A stretch of DNA of 64,000 nucleotides from Deltaproteobacteria bacterium GWC2_55_46 (GTDB lineage Bacteria > Desulfobacterota > GWC2-55-46), in the NCBI GenBank assembly GCA_001595385.3, contig LVEI03000001.1:2526724-2590723 (forward strand), in the 5' to 3' direction. Every line of letters starts with the position of its first letter. Within the stretch, counting starts at the first letter, position 1. The notes under the pieces were generated by a model. That model made no database searches. It saw only the letters and a program-made list of their open reading frames with translations, and was not told where the DNA came from. The position numbers and the translations under genes were made by a program. This document shows, piece by piece, positions 37,501-44,807 of this stretch.

Positions 37501-38512
37501 CATAGAGGCCACCGGTGGCACCCTTTCATTGAGCGGGGCCGTCACCAACGCCGCGGGCGGCACCATAGCGGCCACCTCAGGCAACAAGGTCCTCGCGATG
37601 AACGGACTGGCCGCCAATAACGGTCTCATAAGCCTCGCGGGCGGCACCTTTGACACGAATAACAAGACCATGACCAACGACGGCCAGATTACGGGCTATG
37701 GCACTTTGAGGACCGGCGGCCTTACAAACAACGGCGACATGACCCTGACGGGAGGCGCCGCCACCGTAAACGGCCCGGTCACGAATGCCGCTTCGGGCAA
37801 GATAGAGGCGGCCCACAGCCCCGCAGTCTTCACGGGCGACGTGACCAACTGGGGGCTCTTCAAGACCACCAACGCCACCGTCACCTTCGCCGGGAGCTAT
37901 ACCGAGAACGGCACATACATAAGCGACCCGTCCGACAACTACTTCAACGACCTTATCATAGGCTCAGGCGGCTACCTCGTAGGCGGGGCAGGCGACAACT
38001 TCTTCGTCGGCAACGACTTCTTGAACGGCAGCGCCCAGAACGCCAGCTGGGACACTGCCCTGGCCTATCTCGAATTTATTAACGGGGCAGACCTCCTCCA
38101 CGACTTCACACTCGCGGGCGCGGACCTGGGGGCCATCATGGGCGGCTATGCGGACAACTTCGCCTGGGGCACGATGAACCTTGCCGCAGGCAACCTCCTG
38201 GCCCTCGCCGACGGCAACTCAACCAACGGCGGCGCCCTCTACTTAACCGAGATACTCGGCCTCGACATAACTGGCGCTGACGTAAACAATGTTACCGGCA
38301 ACGGCTTCAACATCTACTATATGGCGAATGTCTCAGGCAACTCGTACCTGAACGGCTCCACGTACTCGCTGCTCGGAGGGGGCTGGCTCACGCCCGTATT
38401 CGAGCCTGCCTCGGCCCCTGTGCCGGAGCCTTCCACCTTCGTCCTCATCGCGGGCGGCGGCCTGGGCCTTCTCGCCCTGAGGCGGCGCATGAACAGAAGA
38501 AAAACCGCCTGA
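34511..38512 (+). CDS. Large repetitive PEP-CTERM surface protein
   Basis: A 1,333-residue exported protein with a signal peptide cut near AVAA (residue about 26). Residues about 125-755 hold eight near-identical units of about 70 residues plus one degenerate first unit. Each unit has three sub-repeats of about 23 residues with cores YTHSGGTHQTG, YNLSGTGALS and FNQTGGTNT, each ending in a strand such as YIG or IVG. A Gly/Asn-rich beta-solenoid follows (755-1130). The C-terminus is VPEPS, one membrane helix and RRRMNRR, the exosortase sorting signal. The GTG start follows GGGAGGA. It is probably an extracellular-matrix or adhesin protein; the exosortase is not in this window. Confidence 0.9.
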   Translation: MKRKLAYLLLMGAVLSGAPAKEAVAADKYWVCGSSWWDFSNCWSSTPGGPGGAGQPAPGDDAYLTQNTASDKTVYYYNTLYPNPGDTLGYLTIDSTGAGMMTLSQIYNFNLSSSVELVGDSGRGTHTQSTGTNTTPYLYLGYGNVSNGAYNLSGSGALSAGYEYIGFYGTGTFNQTGGTNTVGASTIVGSENYGSGTYTHSGGTHLTGNLVLGSNPDSNGVYNLSGTGSLSATNEYIGNSGTGAFNQTGGTNTVGTATIVGSSGSGTYTHSGGTHQTGNLYLGYYSGSNGVYNLSGTGALSATNEYIGNSGTGAFNQTGGTNTASSATVVGKESSGSGTYTHSGGTHQTGSLYLGYSSGSNGAYNLSGTGALSSGGEFIGYNGTGAFNQTGGSNTVASSSIVGRYSSGTYTHSGGTHQTGTLYLGYSSGSNGVYNLSGTGTLTATSEYIGYSGTGAVNQTGGTNTAALSTYVGYNGSGTYTHSGGTHQTGNLALGYQNGSNGVYNLSGTGALSAGYEYIGYNGTGAFNQTGGSNTVASVSIVGYYSSGTYTHSGGTHQTGILTLGGSSGANGAYNLSGAGSLSATNEYIGNSGTGAFNQTGGSNTVASATIVGYSSSSTYTHSGGTHQTGNLILGYQNGSNSAYNLSGTGALSANNEYIGRYGTGAFNQTGGTNTAAVTTYVGYYSTSSGTYTHSGGTHQTGTLYLGNSSGSNGTYNLSGTGNLSAVEEYIGYSGTGAFNQTGGTNNGAVIIGALGAYDLSGGAYNGNMENNGSFTYSGGAFNGNFTNNGAASIGSSLTVSGAVVNNTEIILSTGISLTGSTIENNGSMSFAGGSINGGLTNNVYLSGYGTIGGTGGFINNGLFAQSGGMTTISNTGANANYGNMDLLASNQFKINGTTLDNMGTINMNGALLSGTGTLTNAAGGVLSGRGTVSTYFSNDGIVELASGTLNFTKTFTNSGLINLAGTSANVAGGAITNTGTIDGRGNIGNAINNTGVIEATGGTLSLSGAVTNAAGGTIAATSGNKVLAMNGLAANNGLISLAGGTFDTNNKTMTNDGQITGYGTLRTGGLTNNGDMTLTGGAATVNGPVTNAASGKIEAAHSPAVFTGDVTNWGLFKTTNATVTFAGSYTENGTYISDPSDNYFNDLIIGSGGYLVGGAGDNFFVGNDFLNGSAQNASWDTALAYLEFINGADLLHDFTLAGADLGAIMGGYADNFAWGTMNLAAGNLLALADGNSTNGGALYLTEILGLDITGADVNNVTGNGFNIYYMANVSGNSYLNGSTYSLLGGGWLTPVFEPASAPVPEPSTFVLIAGGGLGLLALRRRMNRRKTA
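34880..36765 (+). repeat. Tandem coding repeat, unit about 210 bp
   Basis: Eight clear DNA repeats and one diverged copy encode the 70-residue units of the PEP-CTERM protein. Copies differ mainly in the variable positions just after the SGGTHQTG and NTV cores. The high DNA identity implies recent duplication or gene conversion, and copy number is likely to vary among strains. Confidence 0.85.
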
Positions 38513-38549
38513 TATCCGCCTGATTCAGGTGAAAATCGGCTGTTTCGCC

Positions 38550-38576
38550 AAGGGCAGACCATCAGGGCCTGCCCTT
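38550..38576 (+). terminator. Terminator-like hairpin after the PEP-CTERM gene
   Basis: AAGGGCAG pairs with CTGCCCTT across an 11-base loop, 38 bases past the stop codon, followed by a short TTTT. Confidence 0.55.
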
Positions 38577-38663
38577 AGGCTTTTGCGCTTCGGATTTTTC
38601 AAGGTTGAATTTCCGAGACGGATGTCGTAAAAGGAATTTAAAATACCCGGAGGTTACCGAGAG

Positions 38664-39053
38664 ATGAAACTCAGGTCAGTTAAAGCGCTGTTAATAGCCG
38701 CTTTGCCAGTAATAGCCCTTTCAGGGTGCGATAATAAGGGGACGGCCAAGGACGGACTCGAATTCAAGACGGAATATCAGGCCGTGCTGATGGATAACGG
38801 GCAGGCGTACTTCGGGAAGCTCAACCGGTCAGGCGGCGAATTCATTCAATTGAACGATGTCTTCTACATCCAGAACAGGGTTGACCAGGAGACAAAGGCG
38901 GTCTCAAGCATACTCGTAAAGAGGGGGCAGGAGTGGCATGCCCCGGACACCATGTTCATAAACAGGAAGCATGTGGTGATAATAGAGCCTGTGACCGAGA
39001 ACTCTAAAGTGACCCAGCTTATAAAGGAAGCCAAGATAAAAGAGGAAAAGTAG
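38664..39053 (+). CDS. Small lipoprotein of unknown function
   Basis: A 129-residue protein with a lipoprotein signal: a basic start, a hydrophobic core and the lipobox LSGC at about residue 21. The mature part is one beta-rich domain (YQAVLMDNGQAYFGKL, IQLNDVFYIQN, VKRGQEWHAPDTMFINRKHV) of the kind seen in small periplasmic proteins next to PEP-CTERM genes. CGGAGG precedes the ATG. It would be anchored in the inner or outer membrane. I do not recognise a named family. Confidence 0.65.
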   Translation: MKLRSVKALLIAALPVIALSGCDNKGTAKDGLEFKTEYQAVLMDNGQAYFGKLNRSGGEFIQLNDVFYIQNRVDQETKAVSSILVKRGQEWHAPDTMFINRKHVVIIEPVTENSKVTQLIKEAKIKEEK

Positions 39054-39221
39054 GGGCTTTGCCATCAAGGCATAGCCGTATTACCCAGGCATCCCACCAG
39101 GATAATTTTTTTTGCAGGTTAGCAGCTTTAAAATCCACTGGCTCTAATATACAAGGGTGGGCTCTGTCAAAGCCTGCCTGTACAGCCATGTTACAAATAC
39201 TTCTAACCATCCGTTAAATGG

Positions 39222-39257
39222 ATCAAGGGGTTACAGTAAATACTGTAACCCCTTGAT
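39222..39257. terminator. Perfect 17-bp palindrome, terminator-like
   Basis: ATCAAGGGGTTACAGTA pairs without mismatch to its inverted copy around an AA loop, followed by TTGTTAT. It is the longest perfect member of the AAGGGGTT hairpin family in this window. Confidence 0.65.
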
Positions 39258-39642
39258 TTGTTATCAAAAAATTGGCTGCCTGATCTGGACTATTTAGAAA
39301 AAAATGTGGCTCCGTATATAGGTGAAATATTTAGACTTTTTCCTGATATGGATATTTATATGAGAGCTTGATTCAGGGAATTGTGCGATTTTGAGTATTT
39401 TGCAATTTTCAGCCTTCAGAATCACATATCGCTTTGATTTTCTTGTATATTCCAGGTTGGAAGGGCGGCTGTTTTTTCTTTTTAGGAGTTTACTTTAGAA
39501 CTCATGTCTTAAAATGATGCTAAGTGATTGATTTGCAAGTCTATATAATCCTTTTTTGCTAAATGCTTTAGAACCTGTTTTAAGCCTATCCGGGAGTATA
39601 CATAAAATGCCGCGAAAAAATTGCAATTTCCAGGTTTGCTTT
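39258..39642. other. AT-rich intergenic region, nothing supported
   Basis: No gene, RNA structure or clear promoter is visible between the palindrome and the convergent thioredoxin-like gene. Confidence 0.4.
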
Positions 39643-39876
39643 TTACATTAACAGCAGTTTTACTTCTTGCGGAGTGAGCACCTTCCCTGCCGCTTTGACA
39701 ACACCGTCGATTGCGAGCGCCGGGGTCATCATCACGCCGAACGAGATGATCCTGTTGACATCGGTTATCTTCTCGATCTCGTAATCGATGCCAAGCTCTT
39801 TTGCGGCAAGCTCCGCAGACTCGGTCAGCTTCTTGCACTTAGGGCATCCTGTGCCGAGTATCTGTATTTTTTTCAT
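39643..39876 (-). CDS. Small thioredoxin-like protein (TM0996/MTH895 family)
   Basis: A 77-residue redox protein with the active site CPKC near the N-terminus (GTGCPKCKKL) and the cis-Pro segment MMTPALAIDG. Its small size and motifs are those of the MTH895/redox-active disulfide protein 2 family, which is regularly encoded with an UPF0718-type permease and an ArsR regulator, as here. I use the second ATG, 5 bases after AGGAGG. It sits 9 bases downstream of the permease and probably transfers electrons in arsenic or metal handling. Confidence 0.85.
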   Translation of the reverse strand: MKKIQILGTGCPKCKKLTESAELAAKELGIDYEIEKITDVNRIISFGVMMTPALAIDGVVKAAGKVLTPQEVKLLLM

Positions 39877-39885
39877 CATTTCCTC

Positions 39886-41187
39886 CTATTCGAAAAAAGC
39901 CCCGTAAAACATGCCTGTGACTGTAGCCATGGCCACGGTCAGCAGAACAAAAACAATTGTCTTTTTTGTCCCGAGTATGCTCCTGATGACAAGCATGCTC
40001 GGCAGGCTTAGGGAAGGACCCGCAAGCAGCAGCGCCAGCGCGGGGCCCTTGCCCATGCCGGCCCCGATGAGCCCCTGAAGTATTGGTATTTCGGTCAGGG
40101 TGGCGAAATACATGAACGCGCCCAGGAACGAGGCTATGAAGTTTGCCGAGAGCGAATTACCCCCTACGGCCCAGCTTACCCAACTGGAGGGTATCAGGCC
40201 CTCATGGCCCGGCCTGCCGAGAAGCGCCCCTGAAATTAACACTCCGAGCAGCAGCAGCGGCAATATCTGCTTGGCAAAGCCCCATGTGGCGCTGAACCAT
40301 TCTCCCAGTTCGTTTTTCTGCGTGCTGATGATGGCGGACAAGCCTAAAAGTCCTGTCACAAAGACAGTCGTCGGGCTTCCATAAAAAAGAGGCGTAAGCA
40401 CTACGGCCGGCGCCGCCATGAGGAGCATCCTTGCGGGCGTGAGGCCGAACCAGGCCACGAGCGATAACGCGAGCCCGACCGACAGGGCTCCGGTTATAAG
40501 CCACTTAGCCGAATAGACATCGTACCAGAAGCCCGAGGAAGCATCAGCCTTTCCCCAATTAGCGAATACCAGTATTCCTATCATGAGGCCGAAGTAAACG
40601 GCATTCTGCCATAACGGCCTTGTTGCTTCCGGCTCAGGCATCAGCGCCTGGGCGTCTGCCTTCCCGGCCTCCTCTTTTCTGAATATGAAGTGCATCAGCA
40701 GGCCTATAATAACGCTGAAGAGTATCGCTCCGATCGCTCGTGCCAGGCCCATTTCAAAGCCGAGCACCCTCGCGGTAAGGATAATCGCAAGCACATTTAT
40801 AGCTGGCCCGGAATAAAGGAAGGCTGTGGCTGGCCCGAGCCCAGCTCCCATCCTGTAAATACCCGCGAAAAGGGGCAGGACGGTGCATGAGCATACGGCA
40901 AGTATGGTGCCTGAAATGGAGGCGACCCCGTACGAGAGCACCTTGTTAGCCCTGGCTCCGAAATACTTCATCACCGAGGCCTGGCTTACGAACACCGCTA
41001 TCGCCCCGGCAATGAAAAAGGCCGGTACGAGGCACAGCAACACATGCTCCTGGGCGTACCACTTGGCCAGGTGAAAGGCCTCAAGGACCGAGTTGTCAAA
41101 CCTTGACGACCCGACCGGCAGGAAGTAAAAAGCCGCGAACACTGCGACGATGGCCGCCAGGTATTTCCATTCGTTTTTCCAGTCCAT
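39886..41187 (-). CDS. Permease of the UPF0718/ArsP-like family
   Basis: A 433-residue inner-membrane protein with about ten helices. The helix pair ISGTILAVCSCTVLPLFAGI with the CSCTV cysteine motif is the family hallmark, followed by GPATAFLYSGPAINVLAI. ATG 41187 has GGAG just upstream. It is divergent from arsR and co-transcribed with the thioredoxin-like gene. Relatives export organoarsenicals or are linked to arsenic response; the substrate is inferred from context. Confidence 0.8.
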   Translation of the reverse strand: MDWKNEWKYLAAIVAVFAAFYFLPVGSSRFDNSVLEAFHLAKWYAQEHVLLCLVPAFFIAGAIAVFVSQASVMKYFGARANKVLSYGVASISGTILAVCSCTVLPLFAGIYRMGAGLGPATAFLYSGPAINVLAIILTARVLGFEMGLARAIGAILFSVIIGLLMHFIFRKEEAGKADAQALMPEPEATRPLWQNAVYFGLMIGILVFANWGKADASSGFWYDVYSAKWLITGALSVGLALSLVAWFGLTPARMLLMAAPAVVLTPLFYGSPTTVFVTGLLGLSAIISTQKNELGEWFSATWGFAKQILPLLLLGVLISGALLGRPGHEGLIPSSWVSWAVGGNSLSANFIASFLGAFMYFATLTEIPILQGLIGAGMGKGPALALLLAGPSLSLPSMLVIRSILGTKKTIVFVLLTVAMATVTGMFYGAFFE

Positions 41188-41261
41188 GAGTACTCCTTGT
41201 TTCCCGTTAGGGCCGTTCAAGACCGGGATATCGGGATGTTGAACGTCTGACTTATAGGATT

Positions 41262-41321
41262 ATTATAATTCGTTATTTAGCGAAATGTCAATTGACAATT
41301 CGATATAAATCGAAGTATCAT
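41262..41321. promoter_or_regulatory. Divergent back-to-back promoters with two ArsR-type palindromes
   Basis: TGTCAATTGACA at 41287-41298 contains two -35 boxes joined tail to tail. Rightward: TTGACA, a 17-base spacer filled by the perfect palindrome TTCGATATAAATCGAA (41299-41314), then TATCAT. Leftward: TTGACA, a spacer filled by TTCGTTATTTAGCGAA (41269-41284, one mismatch), then TATAAT near 41262-41267. The two palindromes are natural operators for the ArsR protein, which would block both promoters. Confidence 0.7.
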
Positions 41322-41327
41322 ATTGAT

Positions 41328-41681
41328 ATGAAATCGACCATGTCTCTTTTAAAAGCTGTAGCCGATGACAAGAGGGTTCGTATTCTGTTTGCCCTTTGTC
41401 CAAATGAACTCTGTGTTTGCCAGATCACGGCTGTTTTGGGGCTGGCCCCCTCGACCGTTTCAAGGCACCTTTCGATTTTGCACGAGGCCGGGCTGGTAAC
41501 CATGAGAAAACGCGGTAAATGGGTCTATTACAGTCTTTCAGGCCGTGACGCTCCGAAAAACGTCCGTGAGCTGCTTAAATGGGTCAAGGCCTCCGCCAAG
41601 GATTCCGAAGAGGTCCGTCGAGACGTGAAAAAGCTGAAGAAAATAATTTCGGTCCCCCCGGAGGAATTATGTCAGATTTGA
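41328..41681 (+). CDS. arsR: ArsR/SmtB-family metal(loid)-responsive repressor
   Basis: A 117-residue winged-helix repressor. The helix region holds ELCVCQIT, the ArsR cysteine pair that binds arsenite or antimonite, and the recognition helix is LAPSTVSRHLSILHEAGLV. ATG 41328 lies 7 bases after the -10 box with no ribosome site, so the message is probably leaderless. It is divergent from the permease gene and should repress both promoters until metalloid binds the cysteines. Confidence 0.9.
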   Translation: MKSTMSLLKAVADDKRVRILFALCPNELCVCQITAVLGLAPSTVSRHLSILHEAGLVTMRKRGKWVYYSLSGRDAPKNVRELLKWVKASAKDSEEVRRDVKKLKKIISVPPEELCQI

Positions 41682-41839
41682 AAAATACGAAGCTCCTGTT
41701 CTCTTAGGGGTCGATAACCGTTAGCTAGGAGATTCCTTTTAGTTTTTTTTAGGATATCTCGCGCGTTGCCGCAAGGTTGTTCATTTAATTCGGTCGCTTC
41801 AGAACGGAACAAAAACAGAGATCATGCGTAATAATATCG

Positions 41840-42409
41840 ATGACATTCGAGCACGACCATATCCTTATAAGGAGATTCAAGGAAGGCGACAAGTTCTCCT
41901 TTGAAGAACTCGTCCGTAAATATCACGGCAGGATATATAACCTCTGCAGATATATGCTCAATAATTCAAAGGATGCGGAAGACGCCACCCAGGATTCCTT
42001 TCTCAAGTCTTTCCGGAACTTTGAAAAATTCGACCCTGCCTTCCCGTTTTCGACCTGGCTTTACCGTATAGCCGTAAATACCTGCATCGATTACAGAAGA
42101 AAGCCTTTTTTTCTGTCATTCCTGAAAAAATCCAAAGAGGGCGAGGAATCGGAATACGACCATCCCTCGGCCCTTCCTTCCCCTGAGAAATCATATGAAT
42201 CAAAAGAACTCGGTCTTCAGATAGATGCCGGGCTCAGGTCGCTATCACCCAAACTGCGCGCCGCGATAGTCTTGAAGGAGGTCGAAGGGTTATCTTATGA
42301 AGAGATAGCCGGGGTCCTGGATGTTTCCATAGGGACCGTTAAATCCCGTATCTCCAGGGCCAGAGAGGAACTGAAAAAAAATCTGGCAGGCTTCAGGGAA
42401 CAAAAATAG
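41840..42409 (+). CDS. ECF-type RNA polymerase sigma factor (RpoE-like)
   Basis: A 189-residue sigma-70 family protein with region 2 (LVRKYHGRIYNLCRYMLNNS, DAEDATQDSFLKSF) and region 4 helix-turn-helix (SYEEIAGVLDVSIGTVKSRI). The first gene of a forward operon, it is followed by an anti-sigma gene and a periplasmic metal-sensor-like gene, which parallels envelope or metal stress systems such as CnrYXH. No ribosome site is seen before the ATG. Confidence 0.9.
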   Translation: MTFEHDHILIRRFKEGDKFSFEELVRKYHGRIYNLCRYMLNNSKDAEDATQDSFLKSFRNFEKFDPAFPFSTWLYRIAVNTCIDYRRKPFFLSFLKKSKEGEESEYDHPSALPSPEKSYESKELGLQIDAGLRSLSPKLRAAIVLKEVEGLSYEEIAGVLDVSIGTVKSRISRAREELKKNLAGFREQK

Positions 42410-42439
42410 GTCCCCATCGTATTGCATACAGGAGGTTAT

Positions 42440-42913
42440 ATGTATTGCACTGAAGCAACAAGACTTCTTTCAGAATACCTTGACGGAGAAATATCTCCTA
42501 ACGAGAGGGAATCGCTTGAGAGTCATTTGAATGAATGCGCGAGCTGCTCAATCGAGTATCAAGCGCTTTTGAAAATCCATGAGTCCTTTAAGACAAGAAG
42601 ATTCCATGCGCCCTCCGATCTGGACATGCGCATAATCAAAAGCCTGCCTGAGAGAAAAGCGGTCGGAGAAGAAGAGGGTCTCTGGTCGATTCACCCTGTA
42701 TTTACAAGGTTTGCCGGGGCATTTACTTTGATAGTGTTGATAGCGGCCGGGGCGATATCAGGCAGCTTTCTCTCTAAAAGCCTTATAACCAACGCGAACT
42801 CATTGGAAAACGGCTTCGCGACCGCCTCCCTTTCTCTCGAGGTTTTTGAGCCGGCGCCACGCGACTCCGCAATCGGCGCGGACCTTTTGATGGAGGGCTC
42901 AAATGAAAAGTAA
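42440..42913 (+). CDS. Membrane anti-sigma factor with zinc-finger (zf-HC2) domain
   Basis: A 157-residue protein. The cytoplasmic N-terminus has the HLNECASC motif (HX3CX2C) of zinc anti-sigma domains, and a single membrane helix is at about 95-117 (FTLIVLIAAGAISGSFL). The periplasmic tail is about 40 residues. ATG 42440 has AGGAGG upstream. It should hold the ECF sigma factor inactive until a periplasmic signal arrives, and it overlaps the metal-sensor-like gene by 11 bases. Confidence 0.88.
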   Translation: MYCTEATRLLSEYLDGEISPNERESLESHLNECASCSIEYQALLKIHESFKTRRFHAPSDLDMRIIKSLPERKAVGEEEGLWSIHPVFTRFAGAFTLIVLIAAGAISGSFLSKSLITNANSLENGFATASLSLEVFEPAPRDSAIGADLLMEGSNEK

Positions 42914-43415
42914 ACTCCTTAAATTTATATTCATCGCTTCCCTGGCCTTGAATGTCTCGGTTCTTGCCGCCGCCGGATACGTTTACTACAGGCATTCCTC
43001 CGGCTACTGGGTGACTCCTTTCGGGGACGTCGTAAAAAAAGACCACTTTCTCTTTGAGGAGCTTTCCCTTAGGCCGGAGCAGGCGTCCATGATGAAAGAG
43101 AGAGCGACCGCATTCCGCGCGGAGATAGACGGGAGAAGGAAGGAAATACTGGAGAGGAGAAAGGAATTGTTCGCTCTCCTTCGCGAGGAAAACGCCGATC
43201 CCGCAAGGATCGAAGCCGCGATCTTCGACATAAGCGGAATGCAGAAAGAGATGCAAAGACGGGTGGCGGCCCATATTCTTGAAGTGAAGGCGTTGCTTGA
43301 CAAAGACCAGCGGCATGGTTTTTTAAATCTGCTTGAAAGGTCAATGAAAAAAGGCGGGCATCCAGGGTGCTCATCCGATGAGCAAAATTATCATAGACAA
43401 CATTTTGAGCAGTAA
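42903..43415 (+). CDS. Periplasmic heavy-metal sensor-like protein (CnrX/ZraP/CpxP type)
   Basis: A 170-residue membrane-anchored protein with an N-terminal helix (8-28) and an all-helical periplasmic domain with the LRPEQASMMKERATAFRAEI and HGFLNLLERS segments of the CpxP/heavy-metal-resistance family. The C-terminal tail is rich in possible metal ligands (GGHPGCSSDEQNYHRQHFEQ). GGAGGG precedes the ATG. With the sigma and anti-sigma genes it forms a three-part sensing unit; copper, zinc or nickel are possible signals. Confidence 0.78.
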   Translation: MKSKLLKFIFIASLALNVSVLAAAGYVYYRHSSGYWVTPFGDVVKKDHFLFEELSLRPEQASMMKERATAFRAEIDGRRKEILERRKELFALLREENADPARIEAAIFDISGMQKEMQRRVAAHILEVKALLDKDQRHGFLNLLERSMKKGGHPGCSSDEQNYHRQHFEQ

Positions 43416-43433
43416 TCTGAAAGGGGAAACTCA

Positions 43434-43904
43434 ATGAAAAGAGCGATATTAACCGCGGCCATAATCGGTCTTCTTGCGGCAACTTCGTCATTTGCTTTGG
43501 ATCATTCACAGATGCACGAGATGATGATGAAAGAGGGCGGGCCCAAAGAGGATACCAGGACCGAGTTAAAGATACCCGAGCCCACGAAGGTGATGCATAA
43601 AGGGATAATGCGGAGCCACCTGGACGCCGTAAGCGATATTGCCGCGGCCCTGGCGGCAAATGAGAGGGAAAAGGCCGCTAAAATCGCGAAGGACAGCCTT
43701 GGCTGGAACGAGTCGCAGGAAAAAATGTGCTCCGTTTTCGGCGAGTCAGCAGGGAAGGAGTTTCTGGACTATGGCAAGGCTATGCACACAAAGGCCGATG
43801 AGCTTGCGGAGGCTGCCAGGGCAGGAAACAGAGACAAGGCATTTGCAGACCTTTCCAGGCTGATTAAAAACTGTAATGCCTGCCATGAAAGGTACAGGCA
43901 CTGA
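43434..43904 (+). CDS. Exported cytochrome c-prime-like monoheme protein
   Basis: A 156-residue protein with a signal peptide (MKRAILTAAIIGLLAATSSF) and a single heme motif CNACHERYR at the C-terminus. A C-terminal heme site after a four-helix domain is the layout of class II cytochromes c (c-prime/c556). The N-terminal mature part is Met/His-rich (HSQMHEMMMKEG), which could bind copper. It is encoded directly after the metal-sensor gene and may take part in redox defence. Confidence 0.75.
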   Translation: MKRAILTAAIIGLLAATSSFALDHSQMHEMMMKEGGPKEDTRTELKIPEPTKVMHKGIMRSHLDAVSDIAAALAANEREKAAKIAKDSLGWNESQEKMCSVFGESAGKEFLDYGKAMHTKADELAEAARAGNRDKAFADLSRLIKNCNACHERYRH

Positions 43905-44099
43905 GGAATCATAAATACACGGCAGGCCGAAAAAGCCTGTTTGTATTCAGCATCTCAGGGTTGCTGTCGGAGTATGCAAAGCAGTGTTTTTTTTACGAAA
44001 GATTAAAATTGAGATATATTTAGACTGTCAAATCCAATTATTAATGGCAGGCGTGACCTTCAAGGTAAGTGAATACATAACGCTTCCAAGGGAAAAAAT

Positions 44100-44807
44100 A
44101 TGTCTTTGATAGTGGCTGAAAATATACATAAGGACTACCAGGTCGGTGAGATAAGGGTCGAGGCGTTGAAGGGGGTCAGCTTCGAGATAGAGCCTTCTTC
44201 CTTTGTTTCCTTCGTTGGTCCTTCGGGTAGCGGGAAGACGACCCTGTTGAACCTTATCGGTTGCCTGGACAAGCCTACGGGCGGCAAGTTGAAGGTCTCG
44301 GATACGGATGTCTTAAGTCTCGATCGGAAACAGAGCGCATTTTTTAGAGGATCTAATATCGGATTCATCTTTCAGGATTTCAATCTCATACCCGTCCTTA
44401 CGGTTTACGAAAATATCGAATATCCGCTTCTAATGGTGCAAAACATCCCCGCCGGAGAGAGAAAAAAACGGGTTACGGCCCTTTTGGACGCAGTTGGAAT
44501 GTCCGAGCAGAGGGATAAGTATCCCGATCAGATCTCGGGAGGACAAAAGCAGAGGGTGGCTGTCGCGAGGGCCCTTGTCACAAACCCGAAGCTTGTCCTT
44601 GCCGACGAGCCTACCGCCAATCTGGACCACAAAACAGCCTACATGGTCATTGCGCTCATGAAAAAGATGAGGGATGAGCTCAGGACCACGTTCATCTTTT
44701 CCACCCACGACCAAAAGATAGTGGGAGAAGCTGAGATATTGTATTCACTGGAGGACGGAGAACTGAAGGGGAAGGACGTTAAAAAGGGTGGTGCACGGAA
44801 TGCGTAA
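44100..44807 (+). CDS. ABC transporter ATPase, LolD/MacB type
   Basis: A 235-residue ATPase with Walker A GPSGSGKTT, Q-loop region FIFQDFNL, signature ISGGQKQRVAVARAL and Walker B LVLADEPTANLD, as in the LolD/MacB/FtsE subfamily. It overlaps the permease gene by 8 bases. It powers a mechanotransmission-type system rather than a classical transporter. It is separated from the cytochrome gene by 195 bases, where its own promoter may lie. Confidence 0.92.
   Translation: MSLIVAENIHKDYQVGEIRVEALKGVSFEIEPSSFVSFVGPSGSGKTTLLNLIGCLDKPTGGKLKVSDTDVLSLDRKQSAFFRGSNIGFIFQDFNLIPVLTVYENIEYPLLMVQNIPAGERKKRVTALLDAVGMSEQRDKYPDQISGGQKQRVAVARALVTNPKLVLADEPTANLDHKTAYMVIALMKKMRDELRTTFIFSTHDQKIVGEAEILYSLEDGELKGKDVKKGGARNA

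Noticed and set aside
36838..37884. Minus-strand ORFs within the PEP-CTERM gene
   Set aside because: They are mirror frames of the repetitive, codon-biased coding strand, with no start signal or known domain.
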